A DNA stretch of 64,000 nucleotides, from NCBI GenBank assembly GCA_039794245.1, contig JBDIVS010000001.1, forward strand, positions 62,001 to 126,000. Direction: 5' to 3'. Both the position numbers and the translations under genes were made by a program. Position 1 is the first letter of the stretch, and each line of letters opens with the position of its first letter. The notes below the pieces were generated by a model. It did no database searches. It was not told where the DNA came from and saw only the letters and a list, made by a program, of their open reading frames with translations. The DNA comes from DAITQM01 sp039794245. GTDB taxonomy: Bacteria > Pseudomonadota > Gammaproteobacteria > Xanthomonadales > Wenzhouxiangellaceae. This document shows positions 35,271 through 44,688 of the stretch, piece after piece.

Positions 35271-36715
35271 CGCTTGACGTGGCGCATCAGGCGCCGGCGC
35301 TTGGCGATCTGCCGGGCGCTCAAAGGGTTGCGTTTGCCGGCGTAGGGGTTCTCCCCCTCCTTGAGGACGATCGCCAGCGGCACCCCGGTCAATTTGAATA
35401 CGCGGCGGAAATGGGCCGCGAGGTAACGTTTGTAGCTGTCCGGCACCGTCGAGGTCCGGTTGCCGTGGACGACGATAGTCAGCGGCCGCCCGCCGCCGAT
35501 ATGGGCATACCGCAGACTGGCGGTGCGGCCGCGGCTGAGCGGTGGCGGATGGGCGGCGAGCGCGTCGTTCAGGGCCGTGGTCAGCGCCTTGCTCGGCACC
35601 GTACAAGCCGCGGCCCGGGAAGCGCGGTGAACGGCCGTCAGCAATTCGCCAAAACCGCTGCCGTGGAGCGCCGAGATAGGGATTTTTTCGACGTAATCGG
35701 CGAAACGGCAGCGGCGTTCGAGGTCGTGCAAAAAGCGCCGCCGCTCCCCGGCGGCCATGCCGTCCCATTTGTTGATGGCGATCACCACCGCCCGGCCGTT
35801 GTCGAGCAGCATACCCAGAAGGCGCATGTCCTGTTCGCCGGCACCCGCTGCGGCGTCGATGAGCAATACGACGACATCGGCTTCGGCGACGACTTGCAGC
35901 GATTTGATCACGCTGAGTTTTTCGAGCGGATCTTCGACCCGCGCCCGGCGGCGGATACCGGCGGTGTCGATCAACAGGTAATCTTGCCCGTCGCGCGCGA
36001 ACGGTACGCGAATCACGTCGCGCGTCACGCCGGGAATGTCGGCGGTGAGCAGCCGCTGTTCGCCGACCAGGCGGTTGATCAGAGTCGATTTGCCGACATT
36101 GGGCCGGCCCATGAACGCCAGCCGGAGGGGCTGTTCAGCCACCGGTGCCGGCTCCGCCGCCGGGGCAGCCGGCAGTTTGGCGTCGATCACCGCTGCCAGA
36201 TCGTCCAGCCCCTGGCGGTGCGCTGCCGAAATGCTCACCACTTCGCCCAAGCCAAGCGCCGCGGCATCGGCCGCCGCTGTGCCGAAACCCGACCCCTCGC
36301 ATTTGTTGAGCACCGGAATCAACGGTTTACCGAGGCGCCTCAGGCGGTCGGCCAGATCCCGGTCGGCGGCGTTCAAGCCGGCCCGCGCGTCAAACACGGC
36401 GATGACCAATGTCGCTTCTTCGAGCGCCGCGGCGACCTGCGCCTGGGCCAGCGCCTCGATACCCTCGGCGTCGTCGGTCAGACCGCCGGTATCGACCAGC
36501 ACATAAGGCCGGTCGGGATCATGCACCAGGCCGTAATGGCGGTCGCGCGTGACGCCCGGGCGATCGGCGACCAGCGCTTCGCGGCTGCGGGTCAGGGCAT
36601 TGAACAGTGTCGATTTGCCGACGTTGGGCCGGCCGGCGATCACCACCACCGGGTGGCCGGCGGCGTCCGGGATTGCCGGCGCCGCACGCCGGGACCGCGC
36701 GGCTGGTGAAATCAT
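35267..36715 (-). CDS. der: Ribosome biogenesis GTPase Der (EngA)
   Basis: 482-aa tandem GTPase for 50S maturation. Domain 1 has GRPNVGKSTLFNALT, DTGGL and NKCEG; domain 2 has GRPNVGKSTLINRLVGEQR, DTAGIRRRARVEDPLEKLSV and NKWDG; the C-terminal KH-like domain ends RNPLSARQIAKRRR. Start ATG 36715 chosen because homology begins at GHPVVVIAGRPN; the open frame continues into bamB as a shadow. Part of the yfgM-bamB-der cluster conserved in gammaproteobacteria. Confidence 0.97.
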   Translation of the reverse strand: MISPAARSRRAAPAIPDAAGHPVVVIAGRPNVGKSTLFNALTRSREALVADRPGVTRDRHYGLVHDPDRPYVLVDTGGLTDDAEGIEALAQAQVAAALEEATLVIAVFDARAGLNAADRDLADRLRRLGKPLIPVLNKCEGSGFGTAAADAAALGLGEVVSISAAHRQGLDDLAAVIDAKLPAAPAAEPAPVAEQPLRLAFMGRPNVGKSTLINRLVGEQRLLTADIPGVTRDVIRVPFARDGQDYLLIDTAGIRRRARVEDPLEKLSVIKSLQVVAEADVVVLLIDAAAGAGEQDMRLLGMLLDNGRAVVIAINKWDGMAAGERRRFLHDLERRCRFADYVEKIPISALHGSGFGELLTAVHRASRAAACTVPSKALTTALNDALAAHPPPLSRGRTASLRYAHIGGGRPLTIVVHGNRTSTVPDSYKRYLAAHFRRVFKLTGVPLAIVLKEGENPYAGKRNPLSARQIAKRRRLMRHVKR

Positions 36716-36749
36716 CGTTGCGTCGATCCGGCGACAGGTCGATCCGCCG

Positions 36750-37913
36750 TCAAAGCGCCGCGCCGGCACGAAAAGCGCTGAGGCCGCCGCCGGCGTCGAG
36801 CTGGTACAGCGTCGTACCGACGACCAGCGGCGGGACGAGCAACGGCGAGCCGATCTTGAGGCGGGCGACGAACTCGCCGCTCTCGGCATCGAGCCAATGC
36901 AAGTAGCCCTGCATGTCGCCGACGACGACATAATTGCCATAAAAGCTCGGCCGGGTCAGGGTCCGGTTTTCCAGACCGTCGCGTTTCCACAACGTCGTGG
37001 CGTTGCGCCGGTCGATCAGCCAGACCTGATCGTCCACGTCGCTCAGCGTCAGGCGTGTCCGCGAGACATCGAGGCCGAGCGCCGTGCCGACATCCTTGAC
37101 CCACAGCATGCGCCCCTGTTCGACGGCCAATGCCGCCAGCCGGCCACGGACGGTGGAGACGTAAAGGTCGGTGGCGACCATCGCCATGCTGCCGTCGATG
37201 TCCGACAGGCGGTCGAGCTCGGTGCGCCCCTCGCGGTTGCTGATCGCCTGTTCCCAGGCGACGGCGCCGTCCTGGGCCCTGAGCGCGACCACCTCGCCAC
37301 CGTCATAGCCGATGAACACCAGGCCGCCGCGGGCCAGCGGATCGCCGTTGCCGCGCAAGGTCAAAAGCGGCACGCTGCGGTCATATAACCACAACCGGGT
37401 CCCATCCACCGCATCGAAACCGAACACCCGGCCGTCAACGCAGCGCACGATGACCACACCGTCGTGCAGCAACGGCCGGGCCAGCACTTCGGACGACACC
37501 GGGGCCCGCCAGTTGACCGCGCCGGTCTCGGCGTCGAGCGAAAAAATTTCGCCTTCCAGCGTGCCGGCCAGGATCATGGTTTCGAACACGCCCAAGGTGG
37601 AGGAAATCTCCAGTTCGGTCGAAAAGCGGTGCTCGACTCGCCCCGTCTCGCCGTCGATGACCGAAATGCGGCCGGTCCGATCGGCGACGTAGAGCCGGCC
37701 GTTGCTGTACACCGGCGCGATGCGCAGCCCGGCTTTGCCGACGCCGGACCCGGCCGAGGTCCGCCAGATGCGTTCGACTTTGAGTGTCGGGGTGAACTCG
37801 ACGAGTCTGGCCGGATCACCGGGCTCGGGTTCGTCCTCGCTGAACAGGCCGCAGCCGCCGACCAGAATCGTCGTGCCCAACACTGCCCAGAGCGAGCGCC
37901 GATCAATTTTCAT
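36750..37913 (-). CDS. bamB: Outer-membrane protein assembly factor BamB
   Basis: 387-aa lipoprotein subunit of the BAM complex. Signal MKIDRRSLWAVLGTTILVGGC with lipobox Cys21, then eight PQQ-like propeller repeats, e.g. GRLYVADRTGRISVIDGETG, GEIFSLDAETGAVNWRAPV and GYLHWLDAESGEFVARLKIG. Start 37913 overlaps yfgM by 11 bp; the longer frame is antisense overlap. Followed by der after 34 bp. Confidence 0.96.
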   Translation of the reverse strand: MKIDRRSLWAVLGTTILVGGCGLFSEDEPEPGDPARLVEFTPTLKVERIWRTSAGSGVGKAGLRIAPVYSNGRLYVADRTGRISVIDGETGRVEHRFSTELEISSTLGVFETMILAGTLEGEIFSLDAETGAVNWRAPVSSEVLARPLLHDGVVIVRCVDGRVFGFDAVDGTRLWLYDRSVPLLTLRGNGDPLARGGLVFIGYDGGEVVALRAQDGAVAWEQAISNREGRTELDRLSDIDGSMAMVATDLYVSTVRGRLAALAVEQGRMLWVKDVGTALGLDVSRTRLTLSDVDDQVWLIDRRNATTLWKRDGLENRTLTRPSFYGNYVVVGDMQGYLHWLDAESGEFVARLKIGSPLLVPPLVVGTTLYQLDAGGGLSAFRAGAAL

Positions 37914-38700
37914 CGCCGCCACCTTCGTCATCCGCTTCAACCGCTTCAGCCGCTTCAGAGCCGGCGGGAACGCTGCCGGCGGCCGCCGTCCCGTCACCGG
38001 CTTTGGCATCGACAGCACTGGATTCGGCAGGCGGTTCGGCCGGCCCGGTTGCCGGGCCGGATGCAGCACCATCGGCAACCGCCAGCGCCTGCCATTTCAT
38101 GTTCAGCATACCGCGCTCGCTGGCGCTGAGGTCAATCGCTTCGCGATAGGCGGCCTGCGCCTCGCCGGCCCGGCCCAGCGCCGCATAGGCATCGCCGCGC
38201 GCTTCCGCCGCCAGTGCGGCAAGTGCCGATTGGGGAGCGATATCGGCCAATAGTTCCACCGCCCGCTCGGGCTGGCCGTCGGCGGTCAGAAGCCGTGCCA
38301 GGCGCAGCGTAATCAACGGCAAAAGATCGCGTTGCGCTGCCGTGCGGCGTAATTCGTCGAGTACGGCGATGGCCTCGCCGGCCCGTTCGCGGTCGGCGTA
38401 GGCCGCGGCCAGTTGCAGGCCGGCCAGTATCCGGTACAGGTGCTTGCGGTATTCGCCGAGATCGGCATAACCGGCGGCGGCGGCATCGAGGTCGGCGCCG
38501 TCGAGCGCGCTTTGCACCACGGCGTACAGGCGCGCTGCATCGTAATTACGGTTGTCATCGCGGAGCTGCCATTGGCGATAGCCGAAGACCGCGCCGATCG
38601 CCAGCGCCACACCGATCAGGATGCCGCTGCCGTTCTCCTTGAGCCACGCCCTGACGCGCTCGCCCTGCTCCAGATCGTCGTAAAGTTCAGTGGTCATCAT
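37903..38700 (-). CDS. yfgM: YfgM-like ancillary SecYEG translocon subunit
   Basis: 265 aa. N-terminal LYDDLEQGERVRAWLKENG and a single membrane helix (GILIGVALAIGAVFGYRQW) followed by periplasmic TPR-like repeats. Known family members link the translocon with periplasmic chaperones. The C-terminal ~55 residues are an acidic Ala/Gly/Glu-rich tail absent from E. coli YfgM and probably disordered. Confidence 0.92.
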   Translation of the reverse strand: MMTTELYDDLEQGERVRAWLKENGSGILIGVALAIGAVFGYRQWQLRDDNRNYDAARLYAVVQSALDGADLDAAAAGYADLGEYRKHLYRILAGLQLAAAYADRERAGEAIAVLDELRRTAAQRDLLPLITLRLARLLTADGQPERAVELLADIAPQSALAALAAEARGDAYAALGRAGEAQAAYREAIDLSASERGMLNMKWQALAVADGAASGPATGPAEPPAESSAVDAKAGDGTAAAGSVPAGSEAAEAVEADDEGGGDEN

Positions 38701-38766
38701 CGTTTATTCCATTGCAATAACGTTACACAAACCCAGGTGGCGGCGGAAGCGGCCGCCGTTCGGACC

Positions 38767-40062
38767 TCAGGCCGCCGGTGTCTCGTCCCGCCCGCCGGCA
38801 GCGGCGAAGCGGCGCACCAGTTCTGCGACGACCTCGTCCTGCCGGAGGGTGGCCTGCGGCTCACCGCCGCGCAAATCCTTAAGACCGATCGTGCCGTCGC
38901 GTACCTCGTCGGCGCCGAGGATCAGCGCCCAGCGGGCGCCGCTGCGATCGGCCCGCTTGAACTGGGCCTTGAACCCACCGCCGCCGAGGTTGGTGTGCAA
39001 GCGCAAGCCGGGCAGCGCATCGCGCAACTGCTCGGCCAGGCGCCACCCGGCCTGTTCGGCGGCTTCGCCGACCAGCACCAGATAGGCGCCCGGTGCCGCC
39101 CACCGCCCATCGGCAGCGCGACCGACCAGGGCGGCGAGACGCTCCATACCCAACGCGAAACCGACGCCCGGCACATCCGGGCCGCCGTGGCGCGCGCATA
39201 GACCGTCGTACCGGCCGCCGCCGCAGACCGTGCCCTGGGCACCGAGCTCATCGGTCACCCACTCGAACACCGTCCGATTGTAATAATCCAGACCGCGCAC
39301 CAGCCGGGGTTCATATTGCCAGGCGATCCCGGCCGCGTCGAGTGCGGCGCCGAGCGCGGCGAGGTGAGCGCGGCTGGCGCTGCCGAGAAACGCTTCGAGG
39401 CGCGGCGCGGCAGCAAGCAGTTCGCGAGTTGCGGCGATCTTGCTGTCGAGCACGCGCAGCGGATTGCGATCGATGCGCCGCCGGCTGTCCGGGTCGAGCT
39501 GCTCGCGGTGGGCGAGGAGCCAGCCGTACAACGCTTCCCGGTAGCGCTGCCGTTCGTCATCATCGCCTAGATTGTTGAGCAACAGTCGCAGTTTGTCGTC
39601 CACGCCTAACGCCTGCCACAGGCGGCGGCAGATCAGCAGCAATTCCAGCTCGATATCGACACCGGCGGCGCCGAACACTTCGGCACCGATCTGGTGGAAC
39701 TGCCGCGTCCGGCCCAGTTGCGGCCGCTCGTAGCGGAACATCGGCCCGCAATACCACAAGCGCAGCGGCAACTGCTGCACCAGGCCATGCTCGATCACGG
39801 CGCGCACCACGCCAGCCGTGCCTTCGGGGCGCAGGCTGAGCGGCTGGCCGCGGCGGTCGGCGAAGTTGTACATCTCCTTCTCGACGACATCGGTCGCCTC
39901 ACCGATCGCCTGCGTGAACAAGAGGGTAGATTCGATCAGCGGCGTGCGGATGCCGCTGTAGCCATAGGCGGCAAAAATCCGCCGGGCCGCCGCTTCGATC
40001 CACTGCCACAGCTCATCGTCTTCCGGCAGCAGGTCGTGCATGCCGCGTATGGCCTTGATCAT
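38767..40062 (-). CDS. hisS: Histidyl-tRNA synthetase
   Basis: 431-aa class II synthetase. IRGMHDLLPED at the N-terminus, motif 2 RPEGTAGVVRAVIEHGL with FRYERPQLGRTRQFHQIG, the HisA box LVRGLDYYNRTVFE and motif 3 GVGFALGMERLAALV, then the anticodon domain. Lies between rodZ and yfgM; ispG, usually between rodZ and hisS, is absent, replaced by a 109-bp gap with two hairpins. Confidence 0.97.
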   Translation of the reverse strand: MIKAIRGMHDLLPEDDELWQWIEAAARRIFAAYGYSGIRTPLIESTLLFTQAIGEATDVVEKEMYNFADRRGQPLSLRPEGTAGVVRAVIEHGLVQQLPLRLWYCGPMFRYERPQLGRTRQFHQIGAEVFGAAGVDIELELLLICRRLWQALGVDDKLRLLLNNLGDDDERQRYREALYGWLLAHREQLDPDSRRRIDRNPLRVLDSKIAATRELLAAAPRLEAFLGSASRAHLAALGAALDAAGIAWQYEPRLVRGLDYYNRTVFEWVTDELGAQGTVCGGGRYDGLCARHGGPDVPGVGFALGMERLAALVGRAADGRWAAPGAYLVLVGEAAEQAGWRLAEQLRDALPGLRLHTNLGGGGFKAQFKRADRSGARWALILGADEVRDGTIGLKDLRGGEPQATLRQDEVVAELVRRFAAAGGRDETPAA

Positions 40063-40171
40063 CGGCTCCGCCGCTCAAAGATCAGTTCGCTCGGGATGAA
40101 ACCCCGCGGGGCGCACCGCGGGGTGGGACAACGCGGGCTCGTCGCCCGCCCGGTACCGGTGACGGGGAAAG
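40063..40171. other. rodZ-hisS intergenic gap with two GC hairpins, at the usual ispG position
   Basis: CCCCGCGG (40102-40109) pairs with CCGCGGGG (40116-40123), and GCGGGC (40133-40138) with GCCCGC (40144-40149). Neither is followed by a T-run on the minus strand. No coding remnant of ispG is recognisable. Confidence 0.55.
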
Positions 40172-41071
40172 TCAGCCGCCGTCCTCCGCCGGGGAGACGA
40201 GCGGCTCGGCCAGCGTAAAACTGGCGACATTGCCACGGGTATGGGGCGCCAGATCGAACGGTTCGCCCCGGTAATAAAGCTCGACACCCGCCGCCTGGCC
40301 GATCAGCAGGCGGAAAGGCGGTACGCCCCGGTACTCGTGCCGCGACGCGGCGCGCAACAGGTCGTACTCGATCCGCTGTTCGGTGGCGTCGTGGATTTCG
40401 ACCCAACTGTCGGCGCTGCCAAGCACCAGAACAAGCGCCGCCTGTGAATCTGCGGCGCCATGCACCGGCTGGGGCTCGCCTGCCGGCGCGGGCGGCACTG
40501 CACTCTCGCGCTCCGGCAGCGTGGCGGCCAGCGGTGCGGCCGAGGCGCTGAGATAAGGCGGCGACTGTGCTGTGCCAGGCGCCGTCTGGGGCGCGCCGGT
40601 CTGGCTGCCGGCACCGGCGGCCTGATCGCCGCCGGCGGCATTGTCGCCAAGCTGCCCGGCCAGCGGGAAGAAGGAAGCCGTGCCCTGCGTCAGGCTCCAG
40701 ACCAATGGGATCACGATCACGAAGCTGCCGACGGCATAGGTGAACATCCTGAGGTAATGCTCAATGCGCGGCACCGGCGGCCGCGGCACCGCCGGAATCA
40801 GCGGCGCCGGCACCGGTTTATAACGGCGGGCGACCGCCTTGCGAAAATCGGCGTCGTCGATGCCGAGAAGACGACCGTAGTTCAGGCAATAACCGCGGCG
40901 GTACACCGCATCGTCCCCGCCTTCACCGCGATCGTTTTCCAGTTCCTCGATCTTCTTCGTGGTCAGTTTCAGCCGCAAGGCGGCCTCGTCCACCGACCAC
41001 CCCCGGGCCAGGCGCGCCCGGCTGAGGCGCTCCCCTATGCCCTGCGAAATCAGTTGCTGGTGCTGGTTCAT
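40172..41071 (-). CDS. rodZ: RodZ-like cell-shape protein (HTH plus DUF4115)
   Basis: 299 aa. Cytoplasmic Xre-type helix-turn-helix (GERLSRARLARGWSVDEAAL, then LKLTTKKIEELEND), GYCLNYGRLLGID as in RodZ, one membrane helix (about 112-130), a Pro/Ala-rich periplasmic linker and the C-terminal DUF4115 domain (LVLGSADSWVEIHDATEQRI, GVPPFRLLIGQAAGVELYY). Scaffold linking MreB to the elongasome. ATGA overlap with pilW. Confidence 0.93.
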   Translation of the reverse strand: MNQHQQLISQGIGERLSRARLARGWSVDEAALRLKLTTKKIEELENDRGEGGDDAVYRRGYCLNYGRLLGIDDADFRKAVARRYKPVPAPLIPAVPRPPVPRIEHYLRMFTYAVGSFVIVIPLVWSLTQGTASFFPLAGQLGDNAAGGDQAAGAGSQTGAPQTAPGTAQSPPYLSASAAPLAATLPERESAVPPAPAGEPQPVHGAADSQAALVLVLGSADSWVEIHDATEQRIEYDLLRAASRHEYRGVPPFRLLIGQAAGVELYYRGEPFDLAPHTRGNVASFTLAEPLVSPAEDGG

Positions 41072-41829
41072 CGTCGTTCTACTTCTGCTGCCTGTGGTGA
41101 ATCAGGATACAGGCGGCGCAAACGTTCGGCGTATTGCGCCGCGAGATCCTGCGCTCCTAAGCGGTCTTCTATGCGGTAGCCGAGCAACAAGGCGGCCGGG
41201 GCGTTCCCACCCGCCGCCTGGTAGCGCTGCAGAAAGGCCCGGGCGCTGAGCGCCTCGCCATTTTCGAAATTCAGGCGGGCCAGTTCAAGCAGCGCATCTA
41301 GCAATCCGGGATCGACCGCCACCGCCTCCCGGAGGTAGCGCTCGGCCGCCTCCCGGTCGGGGATTTTCAGCAAGCACATGCCGGCGTTCGCCAGGGCCAC
41401 GGCGGGCGTCTGGTAGAACGGATTGCGCGCCGCCTTGCGGAAGTGCGGCTCGGCTTCCCGGTATTTCCCCGCTTTGCATAGAAAAGCGCCGAAGTTATTT
41501 TGCGCGTTTGCGTCGTCAGGTGCAAGTCTGACCGCCCGGCGGTGGTGTTTTTCCGCCTGCTCAATGTCGCCGATCTGCTCATAGACGATCGCTAGCGTGC
41601 TGTGTGCCGGGGCGTAACCCTCGTCCAGGGCCAGCGCCCTGTTGAGTTTTTCCAGCGCCGCCCGGAAATCGCCGCGACGCAGATAACCGGCGCCCAACTG
41701 GGTGTTGATTTCAGCCTGGCGGGTGGTCCGCTCGCCCGGCTCGCCGGCATCGCGCCGCTCGCCGCTTCCGGCGCAGGCGGCCAGCAGGCCAGAGACGAGA
41801 GCGATGGCGACGAGGCGGGGGGCGGGCAT
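41068..41829 (-). CDS. pilW: Type IV pilus biogenesis/stability lipoprotein PilW (PilF)
   Basis: 253 aa. Lipoprotein signal with lipobox LLAAC near residue 19, then five to six TPR repeats (INTQLGAGYLRRGDFRAALE, EGYAPAHSTLAIVYEQIGD, DDANAQNNFGAFLCKAGKYR). Pilotin for PilQ secretin assembly. Its start codon overlaps the rlmN stop by one base, the usual rlmN-pilW-rodZ order. No other pilus genes are in the window. Confidence 0.93.
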   Translation of the reverse strand: MPAPRLVAIALVSGLLAACAGSGERRDAGEPGERTTRQAEINTQLGAGYLRRGDFRAALEKLNRALALDEGYAPAHSTLAIVYEQIGDIEQAEKHHRRAVRLAPDDANAQNNFGAFLCKAGKYREAEPHFRKAARNPFYQTPAVALANAGMCLLKIPDREAAERYLREAVAVDPGLLDALLELARLNFENGEALSARAFLQRYQAAGGNAPAALLLGYRIEDRLGAQDLAAQYAERLRRLYPDSPQAAEVERR

Positions 41830-42980
41830 CAGACCGCCACCGGGGCGAGCCGGCCCGCGCGCCGCCGGGTGCGGTCGGTGAAACGGCCGACCAACTGGCC
41901 GCAGGCGGCAGCGATCTGATCGCCGCGTGTACGGCGTACCGTCGTGACGATGCCCCTCTCGCGCACAGTGCGCTGAAAGGCCAGAATGCGCGCCTCGTCC
42001 GCCGTCCGGTACTCGTTTCCGGGAAACGGATTGAACGGAATCAGGTTCAGCTTACTCGGCACGCCGCCCAGCAGGCGGGCGAGCCGCCGGGCGTGGTGCT
42101 CACTGTCGTTGACCCCGTCGATCAGCGTGTACTCGAACGTGATTTTCGCCTTGTGCCGGCCTTTGACATAACGCCGGCAGGCGGCCAGAAGTTCGGCGAT
42201 CGGGTATTTGCGGTTGAGCGGCACCAATTCGTTGCGCAGTTCGTCATCCGGGGCGTGCAGTGAGACGGCCAGCGCCACGTCGGCCGCCTCGCGCAACTGG
42301 TCGATCATCGGCACGACGCCGGCGGTGCTGACCGTCACCCGGCGGGCGGCCAGCCCGAAACCGAAATCGTCGCGTAGGATCCTGAGTGCCGGCAGCACGG
42401 CGGCGAAATTGAGCAGCGGCTCGCCCATGCCCATGAATACGACATTGGTGATCTTCTGCGCCCCGTGGCGGCGATGGCCGAGCCGCTCGGCGGCGCGCCA
42501 GACCTGGCCGACGATTTCCGCGGTCTCGAGATTGCGGGCGAAGCCCTTGGCGCCGGTGGCGCAGAAACTGCAATTGAGGGCACAGCCGATCTGCGACGAA
42601 ATACACAAGGTGCCGCGCCGCGGCTCGGGGATGAAGACCGTCTCGACGGCGTGACCACCGGCCATCCCCAGCAGCCATTTGACGACCCCGTCGGCGCTCA
42701 AGTGTTCGTCGAGCACGACCGGCGGCCGGCAATGGACTTCGCCGGCGAGCCGGCGGCGCAGGTCGAGCGCCAGGTCGGTCATCGCGGCACAATCGGTAAC
42801 GCCTTGGTGATACAGCCATTTCATCACCTGAGCGGCGCGGAACGGCCGCTCGCCGCGCGCCGCGAACCATGCGGCGAGCCCGTCTCGGTCCAGGCCGAAA
42901 AAGTCGATCGCCGCGGCCGGCTGCGGCGGCGCCGCGCCGGGCGCCACCGGGGATTCGGTCTGGCAGGCGATTGCGCTCAT
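41829..42980 (-). CDS. rlmN: 23S rRNA/tRNA (adenine-C2)-methyltransferase RlmN
   Basis: 383-aa radical SAM enzyme methylating A2503 of 23S rRNA and A37 of some tRNAs. SQIGCALNCSFCATG holds the three-cysteine iron-sulfur motif; MGMGEPLLNF, VSTAGVVPMIDQL, SLHAPDDELRNELVP and IPFNPFPGNEY are family blocks. The second catalytic cysteine is in IAAACGQLVG near the C-terminus. The protein has a ~25-residue N-terminal extension rich in Ala/Pro. Confidence 0.97.
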   Translation of the reverse strand: MSAIACQTESPVAPGAAPPQPAAAIDFFGLDRDGLAAWFAARGERPFRAAQVMKWLYHQGVTDCAAMTDLALDLRRRLAGEVHCRPPVVLDEHLSADGVVKWLLGMAGGHAVETVFIPEPRRGTLCISSQIGCALNCSFCATGAKGFARNLETAEIVGQVWRAAERLGHRRHGAQKITNVVFMGMGEPLLNFAAVLPALRILRDDFGFGLAARRVTVSTAGVVPMIDQLREAADVALAVSLHAPDDELRNELVPLNRKYPIAELLAACRRYVKGRHKAKITFEYTLIDGVNDSEHHARRLARLLGGVPSKLNLIPFNPFPGNEYRTADEARILAFQRTVRERGIVTTVRRTRGDQIAAACGQLVGRFTDRTRRRAGRLAPVAV

Positions 42981-42990
42981 GACCGGCCCG

Positions 42991-43416
42991 TCAATCTCCG
43001 CCCTGGAAGAGCACCTGTGGAAAAAAGTAGGCGATCTCGACCGCCGCCGTCTCGGCGCTGTCCGAGCCGTGCACGGCGTTGGCGTCGATGGTCGTTGCGA
43101 AATCGGCGCGGATCGTCCCCGGCGCCGCCTGCACCGGATCGGTCGCTCCCATCAAATCGCGGTTGCGGGCGATCGCATTCTCGCCTTCGAGCACCTGGAT
43201 CATCACTGGCCCGGAGGTCATGAACCGCACCAGGTCGGTAAAAAACGGCCGCTCCCGGTGCACGGCATAAAAACCCTCGGCTTCGCGCCGCGTCAGCCGG
43301 CGCATTTCGGCGGCGATGATTTTGAGGCCGGCGTCCTCGAAACGGCTATAAATTTTGCCGATCAGGTTTTTACCCACCGCATCGGGCTTGATGATGGACA
43401 AGGTGCGTTCGATCAA
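42991..43416 (-). CDS. ndk: Nucleoside diphosphate kinase
   Basis: 141 aa; equilibrates NTP pools by a phospho-His intermediate. RTLSIIKPDAVGKNLIGKI, ARNRDLMGATDPVQAAPGTI and NAVHGSDSAETA (active-site His) are present. Starts with TTG 43416, with GGGAG 8 bp upstream on the minus strand. Ten bp before rlmN. Confidence 0.96.
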   Translation of the reverse strand: MIERTLSIIKPDAVGKNLIGKIYSRFEDAGLKIIAAEMRRLTRREAEGFYAVHRERPFFTDLVRFMTSGPVMIQVLEGENAIARNRDLMGATDPVQAAPGTIRADFATTIDANAVHGSDSAETAAVEIAYFFPQVLFQGGD

Positions 43417-43479
43417 CTGCGTAGCTCCCGGGGAAAACAGCGTATTTTACAGTGATCCCGGATGATTCATGGCCCGGGG

Positions 43480-44517
43480 CTATATCCCTTCGAGTTCAGC
43501 AGCGTAACGGCGGTACAGGTCATAGTTGTGGACGATCGCCTCGCTGCCGTCCTGCTGGATTTTGGCGATGCGAAGCTGTTCTTTCACCCACTGGTGTTCG
43601 GCCCAGTTGCCGCCGCCGGTTTTGACCACCTCCATTTCGGTGTTGTGCAACCCGACCAGACTGCCGATGCCGCCGAACACCGCCTGGGCATCGCTGAACG
43701 TCGGTTTCTCCTTGTTTTCCAGCGCCTTGGCCCGTTCCTCCAGCTCCTTGCCACGCTCGGCGAGCAGGCGGGCGGTTTTTTCCTGCACCGCGACCAGGCG
43801 CTCGACCTGCGCCTCGCTGACCTTGCCCGTCGGCGGCGGCTCGTAACGATCGCGCTCGGCCGCTGCGATCAGCCGCCCCTGGCGTTCGAACTCGTTGAGC
43901 GGCGCGGCGCCCGAGCCGAAATCGGCTTCGCTGAAGGCGGCGGGCGAAAATGCCGAGCGCGGCAGCAGCAGTGAAATGAACAAGACGTTCAGGATAAACA
44001 CCGCGATCAGCGTGAAAACGAAGTGTTTGACCCGTTCGCCCTCGGGAATCGCGAGCGCCGGCGGCAGAATGCGGTACAGAAAAACCAAAGTGACGATCAC
44101 CCCGGCCAGGGCGACCAGCCCGCCGAACCACGGCAGCAGCGCTCCGACCACCGCGGCGGCGTAAGCCGGCACACTGACGATCGCGACCGCGGCGTACGCC
44201 CTTTGGTGATCGCGCCTGCCGCCCATCATGCCGGCCAGGAAACTCACCACGAAAGTCACGATCGCCATCGTCAAGACGGCAGTGAACAACGTGAACACGA
44301 TCGCCGCCAGGACGTTGCTGCCGCCCATCATGAACGGGTTGCCCATCAACCTTGAGAAAAGGACGCCGAGCACGGCGTAGGCGAGCACCAGTGGCCCGGC
44401 CAGCAGGACCGTCGTTTTCTGCCAGTCGGAATTTTCGGCAAGCCAGGATTCCCAGGTCGCAGCCGGTTGGGTCAGTGCGCCCTGGAGTAATTGCAGTGTT
44501 TTGGATAAGTCGAACAT
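43480..44517 (-). CDS. Yip1-domain-like inner-membrane protein with C-terminal coiled-coil region
   Basis: 345 aa. Five hydrophobic segments in about residues 35-195 resemble the Yip1/DUF1282 fold (VLAYAVLGVLFSRLMGNPFM, RDHQRAYAAVAIVSVPAYAA). The C-terminal ~130 residues are soluble with a Glu/Lys-rich coiled coil (KTARLLAERGKELEERAKAL). Start ATG 44517 has GAGGGG 7 bp upstream; the frame continues further upstream without a plausible start context. Function unknown. Confidence 0.75.
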   Translation of the reverse strand: MFDLSKTLQLLQGALTQPAATWESWLAENSDWQKTTVLLAGPLVLAYAVLGVLFSRLMGNPFMMGGSNVLAAIVFTLFTAVLTMAIVTFVVSFLAGMMGGRRDHQRAYAAVAIVSVPAYAAAVVGALLPWFGGLVALAGVIVTLVFLYRILPPALAIPEGERVKHFVFTLIAVFILNVLFISLLLPRSAFSPAAFSEADFGSGAAPLNEFERQGRLIAAAERDRYEPPPTGKVSEAQVERLVAVQEKTARLLAERGKELEERAKALENKEKPTFSDAQAVFGGIGSLVGLHNTEMEVVKTGGGNWAEHQWVKEQLRIAKIQQDGSEAIVHNYDLYRRYAAELEGI

Positions 44518-44666
44518 TTCGAAACCCCTCGATCGAGGCCCCACCCCGCCCTGCGGCGCCGCGCGGGGTACGGCAGTGGATGATTCAACGACCACGACGC
44601 GCGCCGGGTAATTATATGCCTTCCCATCGTTGGCAGGACGGCAGTGCCCCGGCCCATCGACCCCGC

Positions 44667-44688
44667 TTCAAGCAAAATTGATGCAACT
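44667..44688. repeat. Right-junction copy of the insertion family
   Basis: TTCAAGCAAAATTGATGCAACT matches TTCGAGCAAAATTTATGCAACT at 16955-16976 with 20 of 22 bases identical. After CAACT the palindrome half is lost (TCAATCC). The match ends at the S9 peptidase stop codon, so the gene's last codon may have been reshaped by an old insertion. Confidence 0.5.
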
